Source of the DNA: JBFWVR01 sp050246635
GTDB taxonomy: Bacteria; Acidobacteriota; Vicinamibacteria; Vicinamibacterales; UBA2999
NCBI GenBank assembly: GCA_050246635.1
Contig: JBFWVR010000003.1
Coordinates: 413,854 to 477,853, forward strand
Reading direction: 5' to 3'
DNA length: 64,000 bases
In this document: positions 40,497 to 49,057 of the stretch, in pieces
How positions within the stretch are numbered: the stretch's first letter is position 1
Layout: each line of letters opens with the position of its first letter
Made by a program: the position numbers and the translations under genes
The notes under the pieces: model-generated
What the model saw: only the letters and a program-made list of their open reading frames with translations
Told to the model about the DNA's origin: nothing
Database searches by the model: none

Positions 40497-42341
40497 TCAA
40501 TCGGTGGCCCGGCTGGTCGCACCCAGCGTGGCGGGGGCCGCGGTCCCGTCGGGCCCCGGCTCGGCGCCTTCGACGAGGGGCAGCCAGATGCGCACGCGTG
40601 TGCCCTGCCCCGGCGTGCTCGCGACACGAATCGCGCCGCGATAGCTCCGCACGATACCCTGGATGGCGGCGAGGCCCAGCCCGCGTCCGGTGGCCTTGGT
40701 GGAGAAGAACGGGTCGAAGATGCGCGCCACGGTGGCCTCATCCATCCCGGTGCCCTGGTCGCAGACATCGATGAAGACGTGCGGGCCGGGCTGGACCGCC
40801 CCGGCAATCGTCGCCGCCGCGAGGTCGCCCGCCGTCAACGGCTCCACGCCAATCTCCACCGACACCAGCCCGCCCTCATCCGACGCTTCTGCGGCGTTGA
40901 TGATCAGGTTGAGCAGGATCTGCCGGAGCTGCGTGGCGTCGGCATGGAAGGCCGGCAGTCCCGGGTCGGACCGGTAGCGCAACGTGCAGTGGCGCGCCAC
41001 GGAAGCCTGCAGCAGATCCACCATCTCCGCGCCGAGCTCGGCCAGGTCGACGGCCTGCGCCATGACGCGCCCTTCGCCGGCGAACGCGAGCATCTTGGCC
41101 ACGAGATCAGCGGCGCGCTGCGCGCCGATGACGATGGCGTCGGCGCTCTGCCGGAGCGGCGACTCGGGTGAGGCGCTGAGCGCGAGCAGGTCCGCGTTGC
41201 CCAGGATGCCGGTCAGCAGGTTGTTGAAGTCGTGCGCGACGCCGCCGGCCAGCACGCTCAGGCTCTCGAGGCGCTGCTGCTCCTGGACACGGCGGTCGAG
41301 CGCCTGGCGCTCCGCCTGGGCCCGCCGCACGTGGGTGATGTCGTGCAGCAGCACGAGCCAGCCCGTGAAGCGCTCGCGGCTGTCCCGCACCGGCGCGACG
41401 GCCACCTCGAGGTGGCGCGGCTCCGGCCCGACGGCGACCAGGGCCGGCAGGCCGGCGCCACTGCGCCGCTCCGTGATGGCGCGCGTCCACCACGTGACCG
41501 CATCCTCGATCGTGTCGCCGATCGACTCCTCGGTGCAGCCCGTCAGCCGTCGCGCCGCCGGGTTCAGGTCCACGATGCGCCGCTGCTGGTCGAGCACCAG
41601 GACGCCGTCCTCCATGCTGTCGACGAGCACGTCGCGGGCGATCGGGACCAGGCCGAGCAGCCGGTGCCGATAGAGGCCCCAGAGGATGACCGCGCCCGAC
41701 AGCGAGAACGCGACGGGGGTCAGGTCGAGCCCTGGCGGAAGCAGGCCGGAGATGTAGACGGCGTTGGCGATCCACGGCAGGCTGATGCCGACGACGATCG
41801 AGACGGCCTGGCGCCGCCGTGGCAGGGGGTAGCGCCGCAGGCTGCGCAGCATGGCCCACGCGCCGCCGGCGAGCGTGCAATAGGTGAACACGACCCACAC
41901 GACGAACCAGGGACCGTGCTCGTAGACGACCCGGGAACTGCCGTCGCCGGCCGGGTGGATGGACGTCCACAGGAGGTGGTGCCACTCGTTCGTGAACGCC
42001 GCCAGCACCGTGACGACAGGCAGCACCCACAGGGCGACCCTGAGGACGATGTCCTCGCTCCAGCGGGCCCGGGCGTACTCGCTGGCGAAGACGAACCACA
42101 GCGTGGGCACCGCGGCGATGCCGATGTACTGGACCTTCGAGATGGCAATCCGCAGGGGGAGGGGATCGGTCAGCGCGTGCAGGGCGCTTGTCAGGCACCA
42201 GAGCGCGATGGCCAGCATCAGCGTCCAGAGCGACGTCGCGCCGGGCACGCCCCGGCGGCTGCGGACGATGACCGTCGCCCACACGGCAAGCCCGGTGGCG
42301 GCGAGCAGGAGCGCGGCGTGCAGGGTGGGTTGCCAGGTCAT
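40497..42341 (-). CDS. Hybrid-free sensor histidine kinase with 7TM N-terminal domain and PAS
   Basis: 614 residues. Residues about 1-210 hold seven hydrophobic helices of the histidine-kinase 7TM type. A PAS domain follows (DSMEDGVLVLDQQRRIVDLNPAARRLTG). The HisKA phosphoacceptor is His370 in GGVAHDFNNLLTGILGNADLL, the NtrB-like 'HDFNN' variant. The ATPase domain has N-box LLNLIINAAEASDEG, G1 DQGTGMDEATVARIFDPFFSTK and G2 GRGLGLAAIQGIV. No response regulator is adjacent, so it is an orphan kinase. The signal is unknown. Confidence 0.9.
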   Translation of the reverse strand: MTWQPTLHAALLLAATGLAVWATVIVRSRRGVPGATSLWTLMLAIALWCLTSALHALTDPLPLRIAISKVQYIGIAAVPTLWFVFASEYARARWSEDIVLRVALWVLPVVTVLAAFTNEWHHLLWTSIHPAGDGSSRVVYEHGPWFVVWVVFTYCTLAGGAWAMLRSLRRYPLPRRRQAVSIVVGISLPWIANAVYISGLLPPGLDLTPVAFSLSGAVILWGLYRHRLLGLVPIARDVLVDSMEDGVLVLDQQRRIVDLNPAARRLTGCTEESIGDTIEDAVTWWTRAITERRSGAGLPALVAVGPEPRHLEVAVAPVRDSRERFTGWLVLLHDITHVRRAQAERQALDRRVQEQQRLESLSVLAGGVAHDFNNLLTGILGNADLLALSASPESPLRQSADAIVIGAQRAADLVAKMLAFAGEGRVMAQAVDLAELGAEMVDLLQASVARHCTLRYRSDPGLPAFHADATQLRQILLNLIINAAEASDEGGLVSVEIGVEPLTAGDLAAATIAGAVQPGPHVFIDVCDQGTGMDEATVARIFDPFFSTKATGRGLGLAAIQGIVRSYRGAIRVASTPGQGTRVRIWLPLVEGAEPGPDGTAAPATLGATSRATD

Positions 42342-42379
42342 CGGGGGGCATTCCCATTATCGTCCGAACGCCGGGCCGC

Positions 42380-42385
42380 TATAAT
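42380..42385 (+). promoter_or_regulatory. -10 box giving near-leaderless transcript
   Basis: Perfect TATAAT 8 bases before the ATG at 42394, so transcription should start within a base or two of the start codon. A weak -35 (TTATCG, 42357-42362) is at 17 bases. Confidence 0.55.
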
Positions 42386-42393
42386 CCCGCCCG

Positions 42394-44322
42394 ATGACCA
42401 GACACCGCCTGCTCCTCGTCACGGTCGCCCTTGCCGCCGTCTCCGTGCTCCAGCTCGGCGCCCGCCAGGCCGACCAGGCCGGCGTGGAGCGGGTGCGCTC
42501 GCGGTACACGAAGTACGAGTTCCGCGTGCCCATGCGGGACGGGGCCCGGCTCTTCACCTCGGTGTACGTGCCGAAGGACACCAGCCGCCGCTACCCGATC
42601 CTGCTGACGCGGACCCCGTACAACGTGGCGCCGTACGGGGCGGACGCCTACCGCGCCTCGCTCGGCCCATCGCGCGAGTTCGAGGACGAGGGCTACATCT
42701 TCGTCTACCAGGACGCGCGTGGCCGCTGGATGTCGGAGGGCGAGTTCCAGCAGGTCCGTCCGCACGTGCCCGACAAGCGCGGGCCCGCTGACGTCGACGA
42801 GAGCAGCGACACCTACGACACAATCGCGTGGATGCTCGAGCACCTGCCGAACCACAACGGGCGGGTCGGCATGGTCGGCATCTCGCAGCCCGGCTTCCAC
42901 GTGGCGGCCAGCATCATCGGGGCGCACCCCGCCCTCAAGGCCGCGTCGCCGCAGGCGCCGACGGCCGACTACTACATGGGCGACGACGTGTACCACAACG
43001 GGGCGTTCATGCTCGCGGCCAACTTCGGGTTCTACTCCGGCTTCCAGCCGCGCGGCCCCCAGCCGGTCACGCCGTCCCCGACCGTGCGCTTCGGCATGGG
43101 CACGCCGGACGCCTACGAGTTCCTGTTGCGCCTCGGACCGCTGGCCACGGTGAACGCCCGGCTCTTCGGCGGGCGCGCCGGCTACTTCCAGGAGATCGTC
43201 GACCACCCCAACTACGACGCGTTCTGGCAGAAGCGCTCGCTCTGGAAGCACGCCACCCACGACATCACGCCGGCCATCCTCAACGTCGGCGGCTGGTTCG
43301 ACGCGGAGGACCCGATGGGCCCGCTCTACATGTACCGGGCGGTCGAGCAGGATCCGTCGGCCGACAATCGGATTGTCATGGGGCCCTGGGCCCACGGCGG
43401 CTGGTCGCGCGGCGACGGGCAGCGGCTCGGCAACCTCGACTTCGGCATCAAGACGAGCGCGTACTTCCAGTCCGCCATCCAGTTTCCCTGGTTCCAGCAC
43501 TACCTGAAGGACACCCCGCTCCCCGACGCCTTCCCGGAGGCGTACATGTTCGTGACGGGCCTCAACGAGTTCCGGCGGCACGCCGTGTGGCCGCCCCGTG
43601 AAGCCGAGCCGCAGACGCTGTACCTGGCGCCGGGGGGACGGCTGGCGTCCGCCGCCCCGTCCGGCGCGCCGGCTTACGACGAGTACGTCAGCGACCCGAA
43701 CCGGCCCGTGCCCCACGTCGGCTACGTCGTCCGGGGACTGACCTCCGACCACGCCACCGAGGACCAGCGGTTCGCGGCCCAGCGGCCGGACGTGCTGGTC
43801 TACCAGACCGAGCCGCTCGCCGAGGACCTCGTCATCGCCGGACCGATCACGGTGAACCTCACCGTGTCGACCAGCGGCACCGACAGCGACTTCGTGGTGA
43901 AGCTCGTCGATGTCTACCCCGGGGACTATCCCCAGCCCGCCGCTCCGGAGGGCGCGCCGCTGCCCTCGAACTACGTGCGGATGGGCGGCTACCAGCAACT
44001 GGTGCGCGGCGAGCCATTCCGCGCGAAATTCCGCCACTCGTTCGAGACGCCGGAGCCGATGCCCCCGGGAGAGCCGCAGGCGCTGTCGTTCGAGATGCCG
44101 GACGTCTACCACGCCTTCCGGCGCGGGCACCGGCTGATGGTGCACATCCAGAGCTCGTACTTCCCGCTGGTGGACCGCAACCCGCAGCAGTTCATGGACA
44201 TCCCGAAGGCCCGGCCGGAGGACTTCCGGAAGGCCACCCAGCGGGTGTACCTGACCGGGCCCGGCACGTCGTCCATCGCGGTACGGGTGGAGTCGGGCGC
44301 CGTCCCGGGGGCGCCGCGGTAA
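42394..44322 (+). CDS. CocE/NonD-family serine hydrolase, secreted
   Basis: 642 residues with a signal peptide (about 1-25). The alpha/beta-hydrolase core has nucleophile Ser164 in GMVGISQPGFH, Asp303 in GGWFDAED and His334 in GPWAHGGW, the standard CocE triad. A C-terminal jelly-roll X-Pro dipeptidyl-peptidase domain follows (VTVNLTVSTSGTDSDFVVKLVDVYPG in the same region). The usual GxSYxG is GISQPG here. The family hydrolyses esters, glutaryl-7-ACA or peptides; the substrate cannot be assigned. Confidence 0.88.
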   Translation: MTRHRLLLVTVALAAVSVLQLGARQADQAGVERVRSRYTKYEFRVPMRDGARLFTSVYVPKDTSRRYPILLTRTPYNVAPYGADAYRASLGPSREFEDEGYIFVYQDARGRWMSEGEFQQVRPHVPDKRGPADVDESSDTYDTIAWMLEHLPNHNGRVGMVGISQPGFHVAASIIGAHPALKAASPQAPTADYYMGDDVYHNGAFMLAANFGFYSGFQPRGPQPVTPSPTVRFGMGTPDAYEFLLRLGPLATVNARLFGGRAGYFQEIVDHPNYDAFWQKRSLWKHATHDITPAILNVGGWFDAEDPMGPLYMYRAVEQDPSADNRIVMGPWAHGGWSRGDGQRLGNLDFGIKTSAYFQSAIQFPWFQHYLKDTPLPDAFPEAYMFVTGLNEFRRHAVWPPREAEPQTLYLAPGGRLASAAPSGAPAYDEYVSDPNRPVPHVGYVVRGLTSDHATEDQRFAAQRPDVLVYQTEPLAEDLVIAGPITVNLTVSTSGTDSDFVVKLVDVYPGDYPQPAAPEGAPLPSNYVRMGGYQQLVRGEPFRAKFRHSFETPEPMPPGEPQALSFEMPDVYHAFRRGHRLMVHIQSSYFPLVDRNPQQFMDIPKARPEDFRKATQRVYLTGPGTSSIAVRVESGAVPGAPR

Positions 44323-44338
44323 GCGGCCGGGCAGGACG

Positions 44339-45547
44339 ATGGTGAGTGTGCGCGCGCGGGCGGCGCTGGCGGTTCTCGCCGTGGCCGTGCCCGTGGCCGG
44401 CCTGCTCGTCATCGTCCAGACGCGGTTCCTGTGGCGTGGCTCGCCGGTCATCGCGCGCACCGCGGTGGAGGGCGGGACGATCCTCGCCGCGCTCGCGCCC
44501 GCGCCGCGCGCGATCCTGCCGCTGTACGTCGACTCGAACAGCCCGGTGGTGCGCGACAGGGTCGACGGCCAGGACCGGCTGGTCCTCTTCACGACGACGT
44601 TCTGGGGCCGGCCGAGCCGGTCCGAGGGCCGCTCGCTGCGCTGGCTGGAGCCGCGCGTGCCGGCGGACTTCAAGGGGTTGCCCCCGACCGGCGGCACGTG
44701 GATGGAAGCCGTCATCGACAACGGCGATGGCACCTGGTACGGCTACTACCACAACGAGCCCGACGTGCTGCCGTGCCCCGAGGAGGACAAGATCATCCCG
44801 CGCATCGGTGCCGCCCGCTCGCGGGACCGGGGACACACGTGGGAGGACCTGGGCATCGTGCTCGACGCCCCGCCGAGCGGGATCAAGTGCGACACGCGCA
44901 ACGTCTTCTTCCTGGGGGGCGTCGGTGACTTCTCGGTGATGCTCGACCCGTCGCGCGAGTACCTCTACCTGCTGTACACGCAGTACGTGGAGCGTCCCGG
45001 CGGCGTCGGCGTCTCGCTGGCGCGCCTGCGCTGGGCCGACCGCGACGATCCTCAAGGACGCTTTGCCATCTGGCGCGCGGGCACCTGGGTACCGGCCGCG
45101 CGCACGGCCGGAGAGACGCTGCGGGGGTGGGTGGAGGATGCGGGTCCCTGGGTGTATCCCCTGGCGACGCCGATCTTCCCCGCCGCCAACAGCTGGGACC
45201 AGTCGGACGCCCCGGTCGATGTCTTCTGGGGACCGTCCGTCCACTGGAACACCTACCTCCAGCGCTACGTCATCCTGCTGAACCACGCCGTGGACGGCCA
45301 GTGGCGCCAGGGAGGGGTGTTCGTGGTCTATGCCTCCCGGCTGGACGCGCCCGAGACCTGGACGGCGCCGACCCGGATCACGATTGGCGGGCGCTGGTAC
45401 CCGCAGGTCCTCGGGCTCGACCCGGTGACGGGCAGCGACAAGGAGGCGGGGGAGGTGGCGCGGTTCTTCATGCAGGGGCGGTCCGACTACTATCTGCGGT
45501 TCCGCTGGCAGCCGGCGCGGCCCGCGCGCGCCGGGCTCCTCCACTGA
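44339..45547 (+). CDS. Exported protein, probable beta-propeller (DUF4185/GH43-like)
   Basis: 402 residues starting 14 bases after the hydrolase stop. One N-terminal hydrophobic segment (about 8-27) anchors or exports it. Repeating Trp/Tyr-rich strands (WMEAVIDNGDGTWYGYYHNE, RIGAARSRDRGHTWEDLGIVL, YLYLLYTQYVERPGGVGVSLARL, WNTYLQRYVILLNHA) have the look of a five-bladed propeller of the glycosidase or DUF4185 type. The family could not be fixed. The tight spacing suggests co-expression with the CocE-type hydrolase. Confidence 0.62.
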   Translation: MVSVRARAALAVLAVAVPVAGLLVIVQTRFLWRGSPVIARTAVEGGTILAALAPAPRAILPLYVDSNSPVVRDRVDGQDRLVLFTTTFWGRPSRSEGRSLRWLEPRVPADFKGLPPTGGTWMEAVIDNGDGTWYGYYHNEPDVLPCPEEDKIIPRIGAARSRDRGHTWEDLGIVLDAPPSGIKCDTRNVFFLGGVGDFSVMLDPSREYLYLLYTQYVERPGGVGVSLARLRWADRDDPQGRFAIWRAGTWVPAARTAGETLRGWVEDAGPWVYPLATPIFPAANSWDQSDAPVDVFWGPSVHWNTYLQRYVILLNHAVDGQWRQGGVFVVYASRLDAPETWTAPTRITIGGRWYPQVLGLDPVTGSDKEAGEVARFFMQGRSDYYLRFRWQPARPARAGLLH

Positions 45548-45671
45548 GGTGGCCAGGCCTGCCTGAGGGATGGGAAATCCCGCCATTTTTCGCGGGTCCG
45601 GCGCGCGGGGGCACGGGGTCCCGGCCCTCGCGGGCTGGCCGTGCCGGGGACGGACGGGGCCCCACCCCTGT

Positions 45672-45680
45672 GCTAGAATC
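45672..45680 (+). promoter_or_regulatory. Extended -10 promoter of the RRM gene
   Basis: TG-C-TAGAAT at 45672-45680 in the 327-base gap before the RRM gene. It would start a leader of about 188 bases. The part of the gap before it (45548-45671) is GC-rich with short inverted repeats and no gene. Confidence 0.45.
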
Positions 45681-45697
45681 GAGGGGTCTGTTGGTGA

Positions 45698-45719
45698 CGG
45701 CCGCCGGAGCGCGGCCGTT
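45698..45719 (+). promoter_or_regulatory. Leader hairpin of the RRM gene
   Basis: ACGGCCGC and GCGGCCGT pair perfectly around a 6-base loop about 11 bases after the predicted transcription start. The rest of the long leader (45720-45874) is rich in C and pyrimidine-purine repeats. RRM proteins often bind their own mRNA, so this leader may be autoregulatory. Confidence 0.35.
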
Positions 45720-45874
45720 CGCGTTTCCGGGCCGATTGGAGCTCGCCTCACTCGTCTCAGCACGCAGCCTGCAGTTAGTTGCACCGCCGTCCGGGGACTC
45801 AGCAAGGAGCTCGGACGTACCACACCGCGGTGCCGTGAGTGGTCTCGCGTGAGCCGGGACTGAGGAGAGCGACC

Positions 45875-46213
45875 ATGGGTCGGAAGCTGTTTGTTGGAAA
45901 CCTGCCGTTCCAGACGGCGGAGGCGGATCTGCAGGATCTGTTCGGCCAGATCGAGCCGGTCGAGTCGGTCACGGTCATGCGCGACCAGATGACCGGCCGC
46001 GCGCGTGGCTTCGCGTTCGTCGAGATGTCGACCGACGAGGGCGCGCAGCGCGCCATCGACGAGTTCCACAACTCGTCGTTCGGGGGCCGGAACCTGACCG
46101 TGAACGAAGCGCGCCCGAAGGTGCCCCGCGCCGGCGGGTTCGACGGCGGCGGCGGTGGCGGTCGTGGCGGCGGCTTCGGCGGCGGCCGCAACCGGCGCGA
46201 GCCGCGCTGGTAG
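45875..46213 (+). CDS. RNA-binding protein, single RRM with Gly-rich tail
   Basis: 112 residues with a TGAGGAGAG ribosome site 6-8 bases before ATG 45875. RNP2 is KLFVGN (residues 4-9) and RNP1 is RGFAFVEM (44-51), preceded by the family 'DQMTGR' loop. Residues about 90-112 are Gly/Arg-rich (FDGGGGGGRGGGFGGG). This resembles bacterial and cyanobacterial cold-responsive Rbp proteins, which bind U-rich RNA. An unusually long leader precedes the gene and a GC hairpin follows it. Confidence 0.92.
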   Translation: MGRKLFVGNLPFQTAEADLQDLFGQIEPVESVTVMRDQMTGRARGFAFVEMSTDEGAQRAIDEFHNSSFGGRNLTVNEARPKVPRAGGFDGGGGGGRGGGFGGGRNRREPRW

Positions 46214-46254
46214 GCCCACCCGTTCGCGCCCGCGGGCTCCCCGCCCGGCGGGTG

Positions 46255-46276
46255 ACGCCGGCCTCGCAGCCGGCGT
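46255..46276 (+). terminator. Hairpin after RRM gene
   Basis: ACGCCGGC / GCCGGCGT, a perfect 8-bp stem with a 6-base loop, 42 bases after the RRM stop and before the next gene. There is no T-run. Confidence 0.45.
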
Positions 46277-46348
46277 GACGATGATGGTGCGAGGGCCGGC
46301 CCCACGGGTCGGCCCCCGCGGAATGTCCTCTCTTTCACTGGGAGCGCG

Positions 46349-46594
46349 ATGGCGACTCGAGGACCCCTGACACGTGGAAAGCGCGAGCGGGAACGCGCGC
46401 GCGCGGAACGGCACAAGCAGAAGGCGGCCAAGCGCGAGGAGGCCAAGATCCGGCGCTCGCAGAGCCCCTCCCACCCGGCCGGCTACGACCCCGACATCGC
46501 CGGCATCGTCCCTGGCCCGCAGGCCAACCCGTGGGGCGACGAACCGCTGCCAGACGAGGAAGAGGACGCGGAGGAGGAAGGGAAAGAGAATTGA
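46349..46594 (+). CDS. Small charge-segregated protein of unknown function
   Basis: 81 residues. The first half is strongly basic and helical (GKRERERARAERHKQKAAKREEAKIRR) and the C-terminus is strongly acidic (DEEEDAEEEGKEN). The middle holds HPAGYDPDIAGIVPGPQANPWG. It lies between the RRM gene and the nfeD operon on the same strand. Codon use and the clean start argue it is real. A nucleic-acid or ribosome contact by the basic half is a guess; no family was recognised. Confidence 0.6.
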   Translation: MATRGPLTRGKRERERARAERHKQKAAKREEAKIRRSQSPSHPAGYDPDIAGIVPGPQANPWGDEPLPDEEEDAEEEGKEN

Positions 46595-46753
46595 GATCTC
46601 AGATTGAGGATTTGAGATTGAGGCCTTGAGCTTGGGGATGTGAACCTGGGGTGCCGGCCGTGCGGCGGCGTGCCGCGGCCCGGCGGAGTTCCATCACCGG
46701 CTCGTTCAGCGGACCGTCGCACCGGCGGTTCGGACCACCAGATCATCGGAACG

Positions 46754-46771
46754 CCAAATCGCCCGATTTGG
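46754..46771 (+). promoter_or_regulatory. Palindrome overlapping the nfeD ribosome binding site
   Basis: CCAAATCG-CC-CGATTTGG, perfect 8-base arms, whose last GG is the first part of the GGAGG (46770-46774) that precedes the nfeD GTG. As RNA it would partly hide the ribosome site; as DNA it could be an operator. Upstream, 46598-46632 holds degenerate GAGATTGAG repeats like those of elements 1 and 2. Confidence 0.4.
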
Positions 46772-46784
46772 AGGATGTCTGGGA

Positions 46785-48140
46785 GTGAGGGCGCGGACGC
46801 TCGCGGGAATCCTTCCCGTGGTCCTGGCCACGGCCGGGGCCGCGTTCGCCCAGCCGCCGCCGGTCCTCACCGCGGCCCTTCCTGACGACAGCATCAACCC
46901 GGTCACCGCGCGGTTCCTCGTGCGCGCCATCGGCCAGGCCGAGGCGCGCGACGCGGCCGCCCTCGTCATCCTGCTCGACACCCCCGGTGGCCTCGTGGAC
47001 TCCACACGCGCGATCACGCGGCGCATGCTCGACAGCCGCGTGCCCGTTGTCGTGTACGTCTCGCCACCAGGAGGACGCGCCGCGTCGGCCGGCCTCTTCA
47101 TCACCGTGGCCGCCCACATCGCGGCGATGGCACCGGGCACCAACATCGGCGCCGCGCATCCGGTCCAGTCGGGTGGTGGCCCCCTCGGCCCGGCCCCGAC
47201 AGCCCCGTCCGGCAACGAGACGCCCGAAGGGCCGGCCTCGCCGATGGAGGACAAGATCCTCAACGACACCGTGGCCTGGGTGCGTTCCATGGCGGAGCTG
47301 CGGGGTCGCAACGTGGACTGGGTCACCGAGGCCGTGACCGAGAGCGCGTCGATCACCGCGCGCGAGGCCGTCGAGCGCCACGTCGTCGACCTGATGGCGG
47401 ACGACCTTGGCGCGCTGCTCGCCGCCATCGACGGACGCACCGTCTCCCTGCCGGATGGCCCCGTGCGCCTGGCCACGGCTGGCGCCCCGATCGAGGCCGT
47501 CGAGATGTGGTGGGGCGACCAGATCCTCTCCGCGCTGGCGAACCCGAACCTCGCGTTCATGCTGCTGATGCTGGGCTTCTACGGCCTGCTGTTCGAGCTC
47601 TACACCGCGGGCTGGGGCGTAGGCGGCACCGTCGGGATCATCTGCCTCGTGCTCGGCTTCTTCGCGATGGCGGTGCTGCCCATCAACTACGTCGGCCTCG
47701 TGCTGCTCGTCATCGGGCTGGCCCTGTTCGTGGCCGAGGGCTTCATCGTCAGCCATGGCCTGCTCGCTGCCGGCGGGGCGCTGGCGGTCGGCGTCGGCGG
47801 CCTCATGCTCGTCGACTCGCCGCCAGGCTTCATGCGCGTGTCACCGTGGCTCGTGCTGCCGGTGGCCCTGGCGTCGGCGGTGGTCGCCGGTTTCCTCGTG
47901 ACGGCCGTGGTGCGGGCGCACCGGGCGCCGCCAGCCACGGGGGGCGAGGACCTGCCCGGCGCGCTGGCCCACGCCGCCGGGGCCTTCAGAGCGGAGCGCG
48001 ATCACTGGTCCGGCCTGGTGCGGGTGCACGGCGAGCTCTGGCGGGCGACAAGCGCCGGGCCGGTGGACGATGGGGCGCCGCTCCGGGTGGAGCACCGCGA
48101 GGGACTGCTGCTGCGCGTGGCGCCGCGCGAGGATGCCTGA
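46785..48140 (+). CDS. NfeD-family membrane-bound serine protease (ClpP class)
   Basis: 451 residues from GTG 46785 with a cleavable signal (about 1-22). The ClpP-like domain carries the Ser-Lys dyad: Ser101 in GGRAASAGLFI and Lys157 in MEDKILNDTVAWV. Four to five membrane helices follow (FMLLMLGFYGLLFELYTAGWGVGGTVGIICLVLGFFAMAVLP region). A C-terminal OB-fold NfeD domain ends the protein (GLVRVHGELWRATSAGPVDDGAPLRV). It is paired with the downstream slipin, its known partner and likely substrate in membrane quality control. Confidence 0.92.
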   Translation: MRARTLAGILPVVLATAGAAFAQPPPVLTAALPDDSINPVTARFLVRAIGQAEARDAAALVILLDTPGGLVDSTRAITRRMLDSRVPVVVYVSPPGGRAASAGLFITVAAHIAAMAPGTNIGAAHPVQSGGGPLGPAPTAPSGNETPEGPASPMEDKILNDTVAWVRSMAELRGRNVDWVTEAVTESASITAREAVERHVVDLMADDLGALLAAIDGRTVSLPDGPVRLATAGAPIEAVEMWWGDQILSALANPNLAFMLLMLGFYGLLFELYTAGWGVGGTVGIICLVLGFFAMAVLPINYVGLVLLVIGLALFVAEGFIVSHGLLAAGGALAVGVGGLMLVDSPPGFMRVSPWLVLPVALASAVVAGFLVTAVVRAHRAPPATGGEDLPGALAHAAGAFRAERDHWSGLVRVHGELWRATSAGPVDDGAPLRVEHREGLLLRVAPREDA

Positions 48141-48161
48141 CATGGCGGACGGAGGAGACTG

Positions 48162-48923
48162 ATGGACCTGAATCCACTGGGGGGCGTCGGGCTGTTCCTG
48201 GCGCTGGTCGTGCTCTACTTCCTGAGCTGCATCCGGGTCGTGCTGGAGTACGAACGCGGGGTGGTGTTCCGGGTCGGCCGCGTGCTGCGGCAGCCGAAGG
48301 GGCCGGGGATCATCTTCGTGTTCTGGCCCATCGACCGGTTCGCGCGCATCAGCCTGCGCACGATCGTCTCGGACGTCCCGGCGCAGGACGTCATCACCCG
48401 CGACAACGTCTCGGTCAAGGTGAACGCCGTGGTGTATTACCGCGTCGTCGACCCCCTGAAGGCGGTGCTCGAGGTCGAGGACTTCATGTACGCGACCGGC
48501 CAGCTCTCCCAGACCACGCTGCGGAGCATCCTCGGCCAGGCGGACCTCGACGACCTGCTGTCGGACCGCGAGCGCATCAACCGGCAACTGCAGGAGGTGA
48601 TCGACCTCCAGACCGATCCGTGGGGGGTGAAGGTGTCGGCGGTCGAGGTCAAGCACGTGGACCTGCCGGACATCATGCAGCGGGCGATGGCGCGCCAGGC
48701 CGAGAGCGAACGCGACCGGCGCGCGAAGATCATCCACGCCGAGGGCGAGCAGCAGGCATCCGAGAAACTCAGCGCCGCCGCGGCGGTGCTGGGGCAGAAC
48801 CCGATGTCACTGCAGCTGCGCTTCCTGCAGACGATTGCCGACATCGGCAACGAGCGCAGCTCGGTCGTCGTCCTGCCGGTGCCGGTGGACCTTCTGGGGA
48901 TCCTCACCAAGAAGGACTCCTGA
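48162..48923 (+). CDS. Slipin (stomatin/SPFH-family membrane protein)
   Basis: 253 residues. One N-terminal membrane hairpin (FLALVVLYFLSCIRVV) is followed by the SPFH domain (YERGVVFRVGRVLRQPKGPGIIFVFWPIDRFARISLRT, DVITRDNVSVKVNAVVYYRVVDP) and a helical oligomerisation region (RAMARQAESERDRRAKIIHAEGEQQASEKL). Its C-terminal VVVLPVPVDLLGIL hydrophobic tail resembles the site cleaved by NfeD proteases. It starts 21 bases after nfeD, with GGAGGAG before the ATG. Confidence 0.93.
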   Translation: MDLNPLGGVGLFLALVVLYFLSCIRVVLEYERGVVFRVGRVLRQPKGPGIIFVFWPIDRFARISLRTIVSDVPAQDVITRDNVSVKVNAVVYYRVVDPLKAVLEVEDFMYATGQLSQTTLRSILGQADLDDLLSDRERINRQLQEVIDLQTDPWGVKVSAVEVKHVDLPDIMQRAMARQAESERDRRAKIIHAEGEQQASEKLSAAAAVLGQNPMSLQLRFLQTIADIGNERSSVVVLPVPVDLLGILTKKDS

Positions 48924-48927
48924 ATTT

Positions 48928-49057
48928 GGTGATCTGGTGATCTCGTGATCTTGTGATCTGGAACCGATCTGGCGATCTGGGGATCTGGGAAAAGGGGTCT
49001 GACCCCTTTTACTCACCAGATCACCAGATCACGAGATCACCAGATCACCAGATCCAT
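48928..49057. repeat. Mirrored repeat with palindromic pivot between convergent genes
   Basis: The left arm is GGTGATCTGGTGATCTCGTG and further GATCTGG units (48928-48989). The pivot is a perfect palindrome at 48990-49010 with 10-base arms AAAAGGGGTC around one T. The right arm is inverted CACCAGATCACCAGATCACG units (49014-49054), ending at the GH15 stop. It lies between the convergent slipin and GH15 genes and could work as a two-way terminator; the pivot ends in T runs on both strands. Confidence 0.75.

Noticed and set aside
45548..45671. Possible riboswitch upstream of the RRM gene
   Set aside because: Short GC inverted repeats are present but no known riboswitch core was recognised, and it lies before the predicted promoter.
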